64,000 bases of DNA from UBA1952 sp965246765 (GTDB lineage: Bacteria > Bacteroidota > Bacteroidia > Chitinophagales > Chitinophagaceae): NCBI GenBank assembly GCA_965246765.1, contig CBDFFJ010000005.1, positions 868,001 to 932,000 of the forward strand, given 5' to 3'. Shown here piece by piece: positions 53,958 to 62,696 of the stretch. Positions within the stretch are counted from its first letter, which is position 1. Each line of letters begins with the position of its first letter. A model generated the notes under the pieces. The model saw nothing but the letters and a program-made list of their open reading frames with translations. It was not told where the DNA came from and did not search any database. A program made the position numbers and the translations under genes.

Positions 53958-54517
53958 ATGGCGGAAGGCGCGCGCAAGGGAGGCGTAGTACAGGTGGTAG
54001 CCGATTATGGCCGCCGCCTCGCCGCGTTCATCCGCAAGCGCGTGGCTACCGATGAGGACGCCGAAGATGTGCTGCAGGACGTTTGGTACCAGCTCAGCAA
54101 CCTGCCCGCGCTGGACGCCATAGAGTCCATCTCCGGCTGGCTCTTCCGCGTAGCGCGCAACCGCCTTACCGACCGTCAGCGCAAACACCGCGAGACCCTG
54201 CTGGACGACTTAAGCTTTGAAGATGAGGATGGCGAAACGGCTTACTTCGGCGAGCTGCTGGCGGCCATAGAGGAAGACGAAGACGCGCCGGAACTGAAGC
54301 GCCTCTTCTGGCAGCAGTTGATGAATGCGCTGGATGAATTGCCCGAGGCGCAACGCGCCGTCTTTATCCAGAATGAGCTTGAAGAGAAAACCTTTGCGGA
54401 AATCTCCGCAGCCACCGGCGAGACATCAAGACGCTCATCTCACGGAAAGGCTATGCGGTAAAGCACCTGCGCCGCCGCCTGCACCACCTTTACACCGAAT
54501 TTATCCAACCCGATTAA
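53958..54517 (+). pseudogene. ECF-type RNA polymerase sigma factor, frameshifted near the end
   Basis: A sigma-70 family ECF factor. Region 2 shows DYGRRLAAFIRKRV, DEDAEDVLQDVWYQL and SGWLFRVARNRLTDRQRK; region 4 shows LDELPEAQRAVFIQNELEEKTFAEISAATGE. At about 54424 one base is missing, so the frame as given ends early at 54461; with it restored the protein continues IKTLISRKGYAVKHLRRRL to the stop at 54515. The frame is open from an ATG at 53919, but the ATG at 53958 (MAEGARKGG) is preferred because the promoter-like CCGTCT ends at 53908. Small membrane proteins and Hsp20 follow. No classical anti-sigma gene is seen. Confidence 0.85.
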
Positions 54518-54529
54518 ACGATTCTGACC

Positions 54530-54850
54530 ATGATGCGCAATAGAAAATGGATGTTCGCCCCCTTTGTAGCTGCCGCAATATTGCTGGCTGCCGGAGGCGT
54601 TGTGATGCTGCTCTGGAATGCAATCCTGCCCGAAGTAGTGTCGGTAAAAAAGCTAAGCTATCCGCAAGCCGTCGGATTGCTGGCGCTGTGCCGCATTCTG
54701 ATTGGCGGATGGGGCAGCGGGCGTGGTAGGCACGGAGGGCCAATGGGAAGAATGGGCGGACGAAAACCATCGCCGGAGGAGCGCGAACGATTGAAAGTCA
54801 TGTGGCGTGAACGATGCCGGAACTGGAAACAGCGTGACGGTCAGGATTAA
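54530..54850 (+). CDS. Small membrane protein linked to the ECF sigma factor
   Basis: A 106-aa protein with one strong membrane helix (about 10-30), a second weaker hydrophobic segment YPQAVGLLALCRILIGGW (about 44-62), and a basic Gly/Arg-rich tail (RHGGPMGRMGGRKP) ending in a Glu/Arg/Trp helix (MWRERCRNW). It starts 12 bp after the corrected sigma-factor stop, so it is co-transcribed. Small proteins of this plan often follow ECF sigma genes in Bacteroidota, and a role as a membrane regulator of the sigma factor is plausible but unproven. Confidence 0.75.
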   Translation: MMRNRKWMFAPFVAAAILLAAGGVVMLLWNAILPEVVSVKKLSYPQAVGLLALCRILIGGWGSGRGRHGGPMGRMGGRKPSPEERERLKVMWRERCRNWKQRDGQD

Positions 54851-54923
54851 TTCCTGGCCGTTTTTGTTTGCAGCAGGCCGGGACGCTGTTGCGCCCTGGC
54901 CAGTAAAAATTTTTTCGCGGCGC

Positions 54924-54951
54924 TTAAAGTAAAACATCACGTCGCCCGTCT
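54924..54951 (+). promoter_or_regulatory. Putative ECF promoter, second copy
   Basis: TTAAAGTAAAAC-N10-CCGTCT, identical in both blocks and spacing to the site in front of the sigma factor gene. It lies 52 bp upstream of the small membrane protein gene at 55004, which is followed by Hsp20. Confidence 0.62.
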
Positions 54952-54960
54952 GCCTTTCTA

Positions 54961-54972
54961 TACAACGTTGTA
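54961..54972. promoter_or_regulatory. 12-bp palindrome TACAACGTTGTA at the expected transcription start
   Basis: A perfect palindrome begins 9 bp after the -10-like CCGTCT, so it would overlap the transcript start. It could be an operator or a short mRNA 5' hairpin. Confidence 0.4.
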
Positions 54973-55003
54973 ACAACCTCAATTCTCAAAAAACAAAACA
55001 ACC

Positions 55004-55297
55004 ATGAAACGAAAAGCATTCGCCATTTCCGGCGCCCTGCTGTTAGGCCTCGTCGCCATCTTCACGCTCGTCAGCCTGCTGAAGGCCGCAGCCGGGCTTG
55101 CCGTAATCTTCTTTGCAGGCCGCGGACTGATGCGCCTGTGGATAGGCGGTGGCCGGGCCATGCAGGGCGGCCACTACCTCAATCGCCATGAGGCGTATCC
55201 GGGACTCGGCAACGGCGCACAGCATTATCCAGCGCAAAGCCTGCAGCCAATGTGGGGCTCAGCGCCACAGCAGAGCGGCATCATCCCCATCTGGTAG
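55004..55297 (+). CDS. Small membrane protein upstream of hsp20
   Basis: A 97-aa protein with an N-terminal membrane helix pair or single long hydrophobic stretch (about 7-42, FAISGALLLGLVAIFTLVSL then AAAGLAVIFFAGRGL) and a hydrophilic C-terminal half rich in Gly, Gln, His and Pro. I recognise no family. It lies between the second ECF-type promoter motif and hsp20 (43 bp gap), so it may belong to the same envelope- or heat-stress regulon. Confidence 0.68.
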   Translation: MKRKAFAISGALLLGLVAIFTLVSLLKAAAGLAVIFFAGRGLMRLWIGGGRAMQGGHYLNRHEAYPGLGNGAQHYPAQSLQPMWGSAPQQSGIIPIW

Positions 55298-55339
55298 AAA
55301 ACACCAAACCCAAATTTCAAAACCTAAAACAACCAAACC

Positions 55340-55795
55340 ATGTATCAGAATCAGCAACAGACAGGACAACAAGCCCCATGGGCACGCGGCCCACACGCAG
55401 GTCGCTGCGGCAACCACCCAATGAAAGCCCGCTGGAAAGCAGCGATGGCCCAACACTTCGGAGCGATGAACGGGCCGGCCGCGAATATTGAAGAGACAGA
55501 TGAAGCATTCAACATCTCGCTCTATGCAGCAGGCATCCGCAAGGAAGACGTAACCATCCGCGTAAAGGACGATGCGCTGGAAGTGAGCTACCAGCCATCA
55601 GGCGCACAGAGCACCGGCAGCCCCGAGTACGCCAGCCGCGAGCATACCGAAAGCCCCTGGAAGCGCGGCTTCCGCCTCAACGGCAAGGTGCTGACGGAAG
55701 GCATCGCCGCGAGCTATACGGACGGCGTGCTGCGTATCACACTGCCGAAGAACCCGGACACGAATGTGAAGCCGGTGACCGTGGCGGTGGCGTAA
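55340..55795 (+). CDS. Hsp20/alpha-crystallin family small heat-shock protein
   Basis: A 151-aa ATP-independent holdase chaperone. The alpha-crystallin domain spans about residues 48-150: NIEETDEAFNISLYAAGIRK, EDVTIRVKDDALEVSY, then WKRGFRLNGKVLTEGIAASYTDGVLRITLPK (first 20 diagnostic; the A-x-x-x-x-G-V-L-x-I-x-L-P signature is clear). The N-terminal part is rich in Gln, Gly and His and lacks a C-terminal I-x-I. It ends the presumed sigma-factor regulon and is closed by a terminator. Confidence 0.92.
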   Translation: MYQNQQQTGQQAPWARGPHAGRCGNHPMKARWKAAMAQHFGAMNGPAANIEETDEAFNISLYAAGIRKEDVTIRVKDDALEVSYQPSGAQSTGSPEYASREHTESPWKRGFRLNGKVLTEGIAASYTDGVLRITLPKNPDTNVKPVTVAVA

Positions 55796-55813
55796 CGAAG
55801 TAGATGTAAAAGA

Positions 55814-55849
55814 AAGCGCCGGGCGTATTGCCCGGCGCTTTTGTTTTTT
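55814..55849 (+). terminator. Terminator of hsp20
   Basis: An 11-bp perfect stem (AAGCGCCGGGC with GCCCGGCGCTT, GTATT loop) is followed by a T-rich run with one G. Confidence 0.88.
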
Positions 55850-55909
55850 AGAAATGTTCGGGCCAGCCGTAGGTGTCGTACTTTCTAAAGTGTTGTCGCC
55901 TCCTTAAAC

Positions 55910-57223
55910 TCATTTTTCTAACGCTTGATGCAGTCGCCGGCCCAAATCTTCTATAGCACGATAGCCGCGTTTCTTTCCATTTAGTCCCAGCTTGGTAAGC
56001 CATCCACTCATAACAAGCTTTTCCAGGTCAGTGCGGGCAGTTGGCTCACTTACTCCGAATTTTCTCTGTACCGCTGTTACGGTTATTATCTCGTCCGGGT
56101 CGCGCAATAATTGGGCAAGCACGGCACTTTGTCGCTGATTGATATCCGGAATTGCTACAATTGCCTTTTCAGTGCGACGTTTTTCTTGTGTGTGCTGGAT
56201 ATATTCCAATAGCTCCTGATAGGCAATGCCGGCAGCGCGCAGGAGATAATGAATGAAGTAAGTAAGGTCTGCATTATCATTTTCACTGTATAGGTATGCC
56301 ATTTCGTATTGGCGCTTACTTCGCAAAATTACCCGGGAGACGGAAAGGTATTCAGTAAGCCAGTAGCCTTTGCGTAGCAGATACCAGTACATAAGTGCCC
56401 GCGCTGTTCGCCCATTGCCATCTGCAAATGGATGTAGGTAGCCAATCATAAAATGGATAATGCCGGCACGGATAATCGGGTGGATAAATTCCTCTTCCAC
56501 TTCCTCATTGAAGAAGCGATATAACCAGTTAAGCGCTTCTGGTAGGACGGTATAGGTCGGGGGCGTATGCGCTACCTCTTGAGTATCGTTATCAAAAACA
56601 ATCACTTCGTCGTCTTGGCGAATGGCGCCTTCCTGACTTTTCAACTCCAGCGTGCCCTCAGTCATAGAACGATGAACGCGTAGCAAATCCTCTTCAGACA
56701 GTGGCGTGTCTTTCAGCCGCACAATTAATTGAATTGTCCGGTAATTATTAATAATCATCCGGTCGGCCGTATTTTTTGGCGGCAGTCCTTTTTGTAAAAG
56801 TTCCTTAGCCTTTTTACGCGTCGTGGCAGCGCCTTCTATCATGCTGGAAGCAATTGCTTCTTCCATCAGCGACGAGCTTAGATAGCGTTCTTTATCCTGT
56901 ATATCAAAGGGAGCCTTACTGCTTACCATACCGCCAAATTGCATATCCATTTTATGCAGCTGTGCTTGTATCTCCGACGTAGCCGTTATAGTGAACGGGC
57001 CGAAAGGTGTAGTTATTAGCCTTTGATTTGCGCGTCTTAATAATCTTGCGCTTGTCCATAGCTCCGAATGGGTGCGCTCCTGTGGCAGCTTAACGTATTT
57101 TGCCTTGTCCCAATACAAATACTGTTTATTAGTTTTCAGTACTGCATTGAAAAACTCAACGTCGCCAAAAAGAATATGAAAATCCAGACCTAATTGAAGG
57201 GGAGGTGTAGACTCTATCAACAT
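55910..57223 (-). CDS. Fic family protein (AMPylation-type), self-inhibited class II
   Basis: A 437-aa Fic protein, which would transfer AMP or a related group from a nucleotide to target hydroxyls. The catalytic motif HPFADGNGR is at residues 264-272. The inhibitory helix motif S-x-x-x-E-G lies N-terminal to it (SSMIEG, 126-131), placing it in the self-inhibited class. A Fic/DOC N-terminal domain precedes and a winged-helix domain follows (EIITVTAVQRKFGVSEPTARTDL, about 370-400), as in the common chromosomal Fic proteins. No antitoxin gene is adjacent. It stands alone between two terminators. Confidence 0.93.
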   Translation of the reverse strand: MLIESTPPLQLGLDFHILFGDVEFFNAVLKTNKQYLYWDKAKYVKLPQERTHSELWTSARLLRRANQRLITTPFGPFTITATSEIQAQLHKMDMQFGGMVSSKAPFDIQDKERYLSSSLMEEAIASSMIEGAATTRKKAKELLQKGLPPKNTADRMIINNYRTIQLIVRLKDTPLSEEDLLRVHRSMTEGTLELKSQEGAIRQDDEVIVFDNDTQEVAHTPPTYTVLPEALNWLYRFFNEEVEEEFIHPIIRAGIIHFMIGYLHPFADGNGRTARALMYWYLLRKGYWLTEYLSVSRVILRSKRQYEMAYLYSENDNADLTYFIHYLLRAAGIAYQELLEYIQHTQEKRRTEKAIVAIPDINQRQSAVLAQLLRDPDEIITVTAVQRKFGVSEPTARTDLEKLVMSGWLTKLGLNGKKRGYRAIEDLGRRLHQALEK

Positions 57224-57244
57224 TGTACGAAGTTAGTCCAAAAT

Positions 57245-57281
57245 AAAAACCCCCAAATTATAGAATAATTTGGGGGTTTTT
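57245..57281 (-). terminator. Terminator of icmF
   Basis: A 17-bp perfect stem with a 3-nt loop, A-run on one side and T-run on the other, lies 16 bp after the icmF stop and just before the Fic gene. Confidence 0.9.
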
Positions 57282-57296
57282 ATTTAAAAATCTTCA

Positions 57297-60200
57297 TCAC
57301 ATATTCCTCCGATACTGCCCCCCAACCTCAAACAGCGCCCCCGTAATCTGCCCCAAGCTGCACCACTTCACCGTCTCCATCAATTCCTCAAACACATTCC
57401 CGCCATGCACCGCCACCGCCTGCAGACGCTTCAATGCCTCAGGCCCCTTATCTGCGCTGCGCGCCCAAACGGCCCGCACATTCGTAATCTGCGCTTCCTT
57501 CTCTTCGGTCGTAGAGCGAATTACCTCGCCCGGCGTTACGGTCGGTGAGCCAGTCGCAGACAAGAAAGTATTCACGCCGATAATCGGGAACTCGCCCGTG
57601 TGCTTCAGCGTTTCGTAGTACAGGCTTTCTTCCTGAATCTTACCGCGCTGATACATCGTCTCCATTGCGCCCAGCACGCCACCGCGCTCCGTGATGCGGT
57701 CAAACTCGGTGAGCACCGCTTCCTCTACCAGCTCCGTCAATTCATCAATGATAAAGGAGCCTTGCAGCGGGTTCTCATTCTTGGCTAAGCCAAGCTCTTT
57801 GTTGATGATGAGCTGGATGGCCATTGCCCGGCGCACGCTTGCTTCCGTCGGCGTTGTAATCGCTTCGTCGTAGGCATTTGTGTGCAGCGAGTTGCAGTTG
57901 TCGTAAATCGCATAAAGCGCCTGCAGCGTCGTGCGGATATCGTTGAAGTCAATCTCCTGCGCATGCAGGGAGCGGCCTGAGGTCTGGATATGGTATTTCA
58001 GCATCTGGCTGCGCTCGTTCCCGCCGTACTTCAGCTTCATCGCCTTTGCCCAGATGCGGCGCGCCACGCGGCCTATCACGCTGTACTCAGGGTCAACGCC
58101 GTTGGAGAAAAAGAAGCTCAGGTTGGGCGCGAAATCATCAATGTGCATCCCGCGGCTGAGGTAGTATTCTACGAAGGTGAAGCCGTTGGCAATGGTAAAG
58201 GCAAGCTGCGAAATCGGATTGGCGCCCGCCTCGGCAATGTGATAGCCGGAGATGGAAACGGAGTAGAAATTCCGCACGCCTTTATCAATGAAATACTGCT
58301 GCACATCGCCCATTACGCGCAGCGAAAACTCGGTGGAGAAGATGCAGGTATTCTGGGCCTGGTCTTCTTTGAGAATGTCGGCCTGCACCGTGCCGCGGAC
58401 TTGCTTGAGCGTGTCGGCTTTGATTTTCGCATACACGTCGGCGGGTAAAACATCATCGCCGGTTACGCCGAGCAACATCAGGCCCAAGCCATCATTTCCT
58501 TCCGGGATTCCGCCGGCATAAGCAGGCCGCTCCATGCCCTTGTCTTTGTAAAGCGCATCCAGCTTCTGCTGCGTCTCCGCTTCCAATCCATTCGCCTTGA
58601 TGTACAGCTCGCACTGCTGGTCAATCGCAGCATTCATAAAGAAGGCGGCAATCGTCGGCGCGGGGCCATTGATGGTCATGGATACCGAGGTCTTCGGGTC
58701 GGCAAGGTTGAAGCCGGAGTACAGCTTCTTAGCATCATCCAGCGTTGGAATGCTCACGCCGCTGTTGCCAATCTTGCCGTAGATATCCGGGCGATGGTCG
58801 GGGTCTTGTCCATAAAGCGTCACGGAGTCAAAGGCTGTAGAAAGACGTTTCGCCGGAAGACCTTTACTTACGTAGTGGAAGCGCTTGTTCGTCCGCTCCG
58901 GCCCGCCTTCACCGGCAAACATCCGCGTTGGGTCTTCGCCTTCGCGCTTGAATGGATAGATCCCGGCAGCGTAGGGAAATTCTCCGGGGAAATTCTCGCT
59001 CAACGCCCACAGCAATATCTCTCCCCATGCCTCAAACTTCGGTACGGCAACTTTCGGGATTTGCGTGTGCGAAAGGCTTTCGGTGTGCGTCCTAATCTTC
59101 AGCTCCTTGTCGCGCACGCGGAAGACGTAGAACTCATCCTGATAATGGCGCTTCTTGGCTTCCCAGTTTTGGAGAAGTACCAAATTCTTCGGGTCAAGCT
59201 CCAGCGTTACTTTCTGATAAACTTCTTCCAGCTCTTTGATAAGCCGGTCGCCGTCTTCAATCTTTTGCGCAGCAATTGTGTCTATCGTCTTCCGAATCCC
59301 GAACAGCTTCTGCGCCGCAGCGCTCTGGTCTTTCGCCCACTGGTCGTACTTGCGGTTGTTCTCCGAAATTTCGCTCAGGTAGCGCGTCCGGCTCGGCGGG
59401 ATAATGAAAATCTTCTCGCTCATCTCCTCCGCAGGGACGAATGTTGTCTTCAGACCGGCACCGGTTTTCTTCTCCATCATCTCAATGAGCGCGTGGTACA
59501 TCGTATTCGTACCAGGGTCGTTGAACTGACTTGCGATGGTGCCATATACCGGCATGGTCTCCGCATCTTCTGTAAAGCGTTTTGCGTTGCGCTGATATTG
59601 CTTCTTCACATCGCGCAACGCATCCATCGCACCGCGCTTGTCAAACTTGTTGATGCACACGATATCCGCAAAGTCCAGCATGTCTATCTTCTCTAACTGC
59701 GTAGCCGCACCGTACTCAGGCGTCATCACGTACAGGCTCGCATCGCAGTAATCCGTGATTTGCGTATCGCTCTGGCCAATGCCGGATGTCTCCAGAATGA
59801 TAAGGTCATACTTCGCTGCTTTCAGAATATCCACCGCATCCTTAATGTGCTTGCTCACCGCGAGATTGCTCTGCCGTGTAGCCATGGAGCGCATATAGAC
59901 CCGTTCATTGCGAATTGCATTCATCCGGATACGGTCGCCGAGGAGCGCGCCACCAGTTTTACGCTTGCTGGGGTCAACGGATATGATGCCGAGTGTCTTG
60001 TCTTTAAAGTCTATCAGAAAGCGCCGAACGATTTCATCCACCAATGACGATTTGCCTGCGCCGCCTGTACCCGTGATACCGAGAATAGGCGGATTATCAT
60101 CCCCGCTTGTAATCTCGCGCACTTTCTTCATCATCGCCTGCGTCTCTGCACTATCCGGGAAATTCTCTGCTGCCGAAATCAGCCGTGCAACGCTCTTCGC

Positions 60201-60674
60201 ATCCCTTTCTATCAAATGCCCCACCTCGCCATTCAGCTGATTGCCGGTCGGATAATCGCTTTGCTCCAGCAGGTCAACAATCATCCCCTCCAAGCCCATC
60301 GACCGCCCGTCATCCGGCGAGTAGATGCGCGTGATGCCGTACTGATGCAGCTCCTCAATCTCCGTAGGCAGAATCACCCCGCCGCCGCCGCCAAACAGCT
60401 TGATATGTCCGCAGCCACGCTCTTTCAGCAGGTCGTACATGTACTTGAAGTACTCCACATGCCCACCCTGATAAGACGTAATCGCAATCGCATTCGCATC
60501 TTCCTGAATGGCGCAGTCCACCACCTCCTGCACCGCGCGGTCGTGGCCGAGGTGGATGACCTCCGCGCCATTGGCCTGCATGATGCGGCGCATGATGTTG
60601 ATGCTCGCGTCGTGCCCGTCAAAAAGGGAAGCGGCGGTAACGATGCGGATTTTATTCTTGGGCGTGAAGGACAT
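57297..60674 (-). CDS. icmF: Fused isobutyryl-CoA mutase IcmF (B12-dependent)
   Basis: A 1125-aa adenosylcobalamin enzyme interconverting isobutyryl-CoA and n-butyryl-CoA, and possibly isovaleryl/pivalyl-CoA. The order is: N-terminal B12-binding domain with DGHDASIN (19-26), the MeaB-like GTPase chaperone with P-loop GTGGAGKS (202-209) and NKFDKRGAMDAL, a linker, then the substrate-binding TIM barrel (about 560 to the end) with TRMFAGEGGPERTN, VSISGYHIAEAG and an ending ALFEVGGQYRRNM. The fusion order of B12 domain, G domain and mutase is diagnostic of IcmF as opposed to MutA/MutB. It fits degradation of branched-chain amino or fatty acids. It stands alone. Confidence 0.95.
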   Translation of the reverse strand: MSFTPKNKIRIVTAASLFDGHDASINIMRRIMQANGAEVIHLGHDRAVQEVVDCAIQEDANAIAITSYQGGHVEYFKYMYDLLKERGCGHIKLFGGGGGVILPTEIEELHQYGITRIYSPDDGRSMGLEGMIVDLLEQSDYPTGNQLNGEVGHLIERDAKSVARLISAAENFPDSAETQAMMKKVREITSGDDNPPILGITGTGGAGKSSLVDEIVRRFLIDFKDKTLGIISVDPSKRKTGGALLGDRIRMNAIRNERVYMRSMATRQSNLAVSKHIKDAVDILKAAKYDLIILETSGIGQSDTQITDYCDASLYVMTPEYGAATQLEKIDMLDFADIVCINKFDKRGAMDALRDVKKQYQRNAKRFTEDAETMPVYGTIASQFNDPGTNTMYHALIEMMEKKTGAGLKTTFVPAEEMSEKIFIIPPSRTRYLSEISENNRKYDQWAKDQSAAAQKLFGIRKTIDTIAAQKIEDGDRLIKELEEVYQKVTLELDPKNLVLLQNWEAKKRHYQDEFYVFRVRDKELKIRTHTESLSHTQIPKVAVPKFEAWGEILLWALSENFPGEFPYAAGIYPFKREGEDPTRMFAGEGGPERTNKRFHYVSKGLPAKRLSTAFDSVTLYGQDPDHRPDIYGKIGNSGVSIPTLDDAKKLYSGFNLADPKTSVSMTINGPAPTIAAFFMNAAIDQQCELYIKANGLEAETQQKLDALYKDKGMERPAYAGGIPEGNDGLGLMLLGVTGDDVLPADVYAKIKADTLKQVRGTVQADILKEDQAQNTCIFSTEFSLRVMGDVQQYFIDKGVRNFYSVSISGYHIAEAGANPISQLAFTIANGFTFVEYYLSRGMHIDDFAPNLSFFFSNGVDPEYSVIGRVARRIWAKAMKLKYGGNERSQMLKYHIQTSGRSLHAQEIDFNDIRTTLQALYAIYDNCNSLHTNAYDEAITTPTEASVRRAMAIQLIINKELGLAKNENPLQGSFIIDELTELVEEAVLTEFDRITERGGVLGAMETMYQRGKIQEESLYYETLKHTGEFPIIGVNTFLSATGSPTVTPGEVIRSTTEEKEAQITNVRAVWARSADKGPEALKRLQAVAVHGGNVFEELMETVKWCSLGQITGALFEVGGQYRRNM

Positions 60675-60728
60675 ACGGCTGCTGTATTAGGCCCGTAAAA
60701 TTACAGCAATGCCCGCGCCGTTAGTCGC

Positions 60729-61781
60729 TCAAAACCACCCCCGCCGTTTAAACCATAAAATCATCAGCGCAGGTATTATCAGCATCGCTGCCACCGCCAC
60801 ATCCACGCCATATCGCGCCTTCAGCAGGGGCATGTGCTCAAAGTTCATCCCGAAGATGCCGCCGATCACCGTGGCCGGCGCCATCAGCGTAGCCAGTAGC
60901 GTAAAGGTCTTCATCACCTCATTCATCCGCAGGTTTATCTGGTTCATGTACAGGTCCTGCAGGTTCATCAGCATATCGCGGTGGCTGTCCACGAAGTCGT
61001 TGGCCTGTATCGTGTGGTCCAGTACGTCCCGGAAGTATTTTTCATTCCGTTCATCCAGCAATTCAGAATCGGAGCGCACAAAATGCGCCACCAGCTCCCG
61101 CACCGGCAGCACCGCACGGCGCAGCGTCGTAACATCGCTGCGTAGCGCAGAGATGCTCGCCAGCTGCGCATTCGTCTGTGTGCGGATGAGCCTATCCTCC
61201 AGCGTCTCTAAGCGGTCCGCCAGCTTCTCCAGCACGTCAAAGTAAGAGTCCACAATCACATCCAGCAGGTTGTACACCAGGTAATCCGGCGAGCGGTGGC
61301 GCAGCTTGCTCCCCCCATCCCGCAGGTGCTTGCGGATGGGCTCAAACACATCCCGCGTAGCCTCCTCCTGAAACGACAGAATGAAATCCTTCCCCAGCAC
61401 GATGCTCACCTGCTCCAGCTCCACACAGCCCCCGCCTTCATTAAAAAACATCATCGGCAGCACGCAGAATATCACCCCCTCCGTTTCCTCCATCTTCGGG
61501 CGCTCATTGCGGCTCATAATGTCCTCCACCAGCAGCGAATGCACCCCGTAATGCGCGCACAGCCGCTCCACATCCGCCGCCACCAGGCCATCTATATTTA
61601 TCCACGTCGTGCGGCCATTGTGATGGAAGACCTTGCACGAGCCTTCGTCCAGCACCTGCTTCTCGTCCAGCGTAGCCGCGTCGTAGTCAAAAATGGTATA
61701 GACCGGCGCGGTGGCGGGCGCCTCTACCATGGGGCGATAACGGGCGGCGGGGCGGTGGGCAGGCGGATTGGCCGGAGGCAT
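60729..61781 (-). CDS. corA: CorA-type magnesium/cobalt transporter
   Basis: A 350-aa inner-membrane Mg2+ channel. The large cytoplasmic N-terminal domain ends in a long helix (about 200-290), followed by two membrane helices near the C-terminus with the selectivity motif GMN (311-313, GIFGMNFEHMP) between them and a basic end (WFKRRGWF). The ATG at 61781 is chosen; the frame is open 12 codons further. A TACATTCG box (61787-61794) with TTG 16 nt upstream is a possible promoter almost touching that start. Confidence 0.92.
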   Translation of the reverse strand: MPPANPPAHRPAARYRPMVEAPATAPVYTIFDYDAATLDEKQVLDEGSCKVFHHNGRTTWINIDGLVAADVERLCAHYGVHSLLVEDIMSRNERPKMEETEGVIFCVLPMMFFNEGGGCVELEQVSIVLGKDFILSFQEEATRDVFEPIRKHLRDGGSKLRHRSPDYLVYNLLDVIVDSYFDVLEKLADRLETLEDRLIRTQTNAQLASISALRSDVTTLRRAVLPVRELVAHFVRSDSELLDERNEKYFRDVLDHTIQANDFVDSHRDMLMNLQDLYMNQINLRMNEVMKTFTLLATLMAPATVIGGIFGMNFEHMPLLKARYGVDVAVAAMLIIPALMILWFKRRGWF

Positions 61782-61946
61782 AATGGCGAATGTAGGACGG
61801 GCTTTAGGGACAATCATTATGTTGCCGGCTTCCGGTTCGCTATTAAGCGTTCCTTGCGTCGCACACTGAGGGGGCTGTCAGTCTATTCGGCTTTTCCCAT
61901 GGCATCTTGGCGGACGCGTGGAGACACGCGCCGCGGCAAGGGGGGC

Positions 61947-62315
61947 TTAGTGCTGCTGCTCCTCTCTCAACTCATACACCCAATATCCATACCGCTGCTT
62001 GTGTTTGTGTCCACGCTCGGCGTTAGTCCCTTCTATTGCTTTTACTACCCAAATTGCGTCACCTCCATATTTCGCAGCAACCTTTTTAGCTTCTGTCAAT
62101 GCGGTCGCCTCGTCTTTGAATTGTGCAGAGATAATACCTATACGCTTTGCACCTTCTGGCACTTCTGATTTATCCAAATAGACAGCAATGCTGTTATATT
62201 CACCACGAGAAACATGATGTCCGCGTCTACCTTGGCCGTCTGTTGACGTATAGCTAATTTGTGCGTAGACGCCAGCGGGAAAGCTTAAGAGTAAAATCAG
62301 TAAGTAGTACTTCAT
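61947..62315 (-). CDS. Small secreted protein, DUF4156-like
   Basis: A 122-aa exported protein with a signal peptide (MKYYLLILLLSFPAGVYAQ). The mature part has IAVYLDKSEVPEGAKRIGII and ALTEAKKVAAKYGGDAIWV, a pattern of small YbjQ/DUF4156-type domains where a strand, the AKxxGxxxI helix and the GADAI-like turn recur. No membrane segment or lipobox is present. The function is unknown. It stands alone. Confidence 0.72.
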   Translation of the reverse strand: MKYYLLILLLSFPAGVYAQISYTSTDGQGRRGHHVSRGEYNSIAVYLDKSEVPEGAKRIGIISAQFKDEATALTEAKKVAAKYGGDAIWVVKAIEGTNAERGHKHKQRYGYWVYELREEQQH

Positions 62316-62445
62316 CGCCTAAAAATAAAAGCTCTGCCGTAATACAAAAGAGTTTGTTTACTTGGCAGCAAAAGATTCAAGGCAATATCCAATAACCCGC
62401 CCGTTCGGCGTAGGCGCAGCCAAGAGCAGGGCCGCCTACAGCCTG

Positions 62446-62464
62446 CCCTGAACTTGTTTCAGGG
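62446..62464. repeat. Hairpin CCCTGAA-CTTGT-TTCAGGG
   Basis: A 7-bp perfect stem with a 5-nt loop. The sequence around it resembles a palindrome found in many copies in diverse bacterial genomes. Confidence 0.55.
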
Positions 62465-62517
62465 TCGTACTATCTTGTAGCCTTTGGCTACATTCCCATA
62501 AACGCTTGATTATCAGG

Positions 62518-62617
62518 TTCCGAATTTTCAGAATAGCTTCCTGAATCTGTCGGGTTGCCTTCCGGATATTCGGAATGCTACCCGACAGCCTTAGACCCCT
62601 ATTCCGGATTTTCGGAA
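62518..62617. repeat. Cluster of TTCCGGATnTTCGGAA near-palindromes
   Basis: Copies at 62518, 62560 and 62602 and a degenerate one at 62538 are spaced 20-42 bp apart. The 62560 copy is nested in a larger stem formed by CTGTCGGGT (62547) and ACCCGACAG (62580). Confidence 0.7.
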
Positions 62618-62637
62618 AGCAATTACTAATTAGCAAT

Positions 62638-62696
62638 GACTTGCCAAGTCAAAACATACCGACTTGCCAAGTCCACCCTTCGGGACTTGGCAAGTC
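62638..62696. repeat. Three GACTTGCCAAGTC palindromes
   Basis: Thirteen-base palindromes at 62638, 62661 and, in the inverse form, 62684. The last two form a 14-bp stem with an 8-nt loop. They lie 32 bp upstream of the cyclophilin gene and could act as operator sites or are dispersed repeats. Confidence 0.75.

Noticed and set aside
55910..57223. Fic protein as part of a defence or toxin island
   Set aside because: It has its own inhibitory motif and a winged helix, stands alone between terminators, and no mobile or defence genes are near.
58794..59696. 300-codon plus-strand frame opposite icmF
   Set aside because: It lies within the well-conserved mutase gene on the other strand and reflects third-position GC bias.
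62436..62636. 66-codon minus-strand gene in the repeat-rich spacer
   Set aside because: Its sequence is produced by the palindromic repeat units and it has no protein-like composition or domain.
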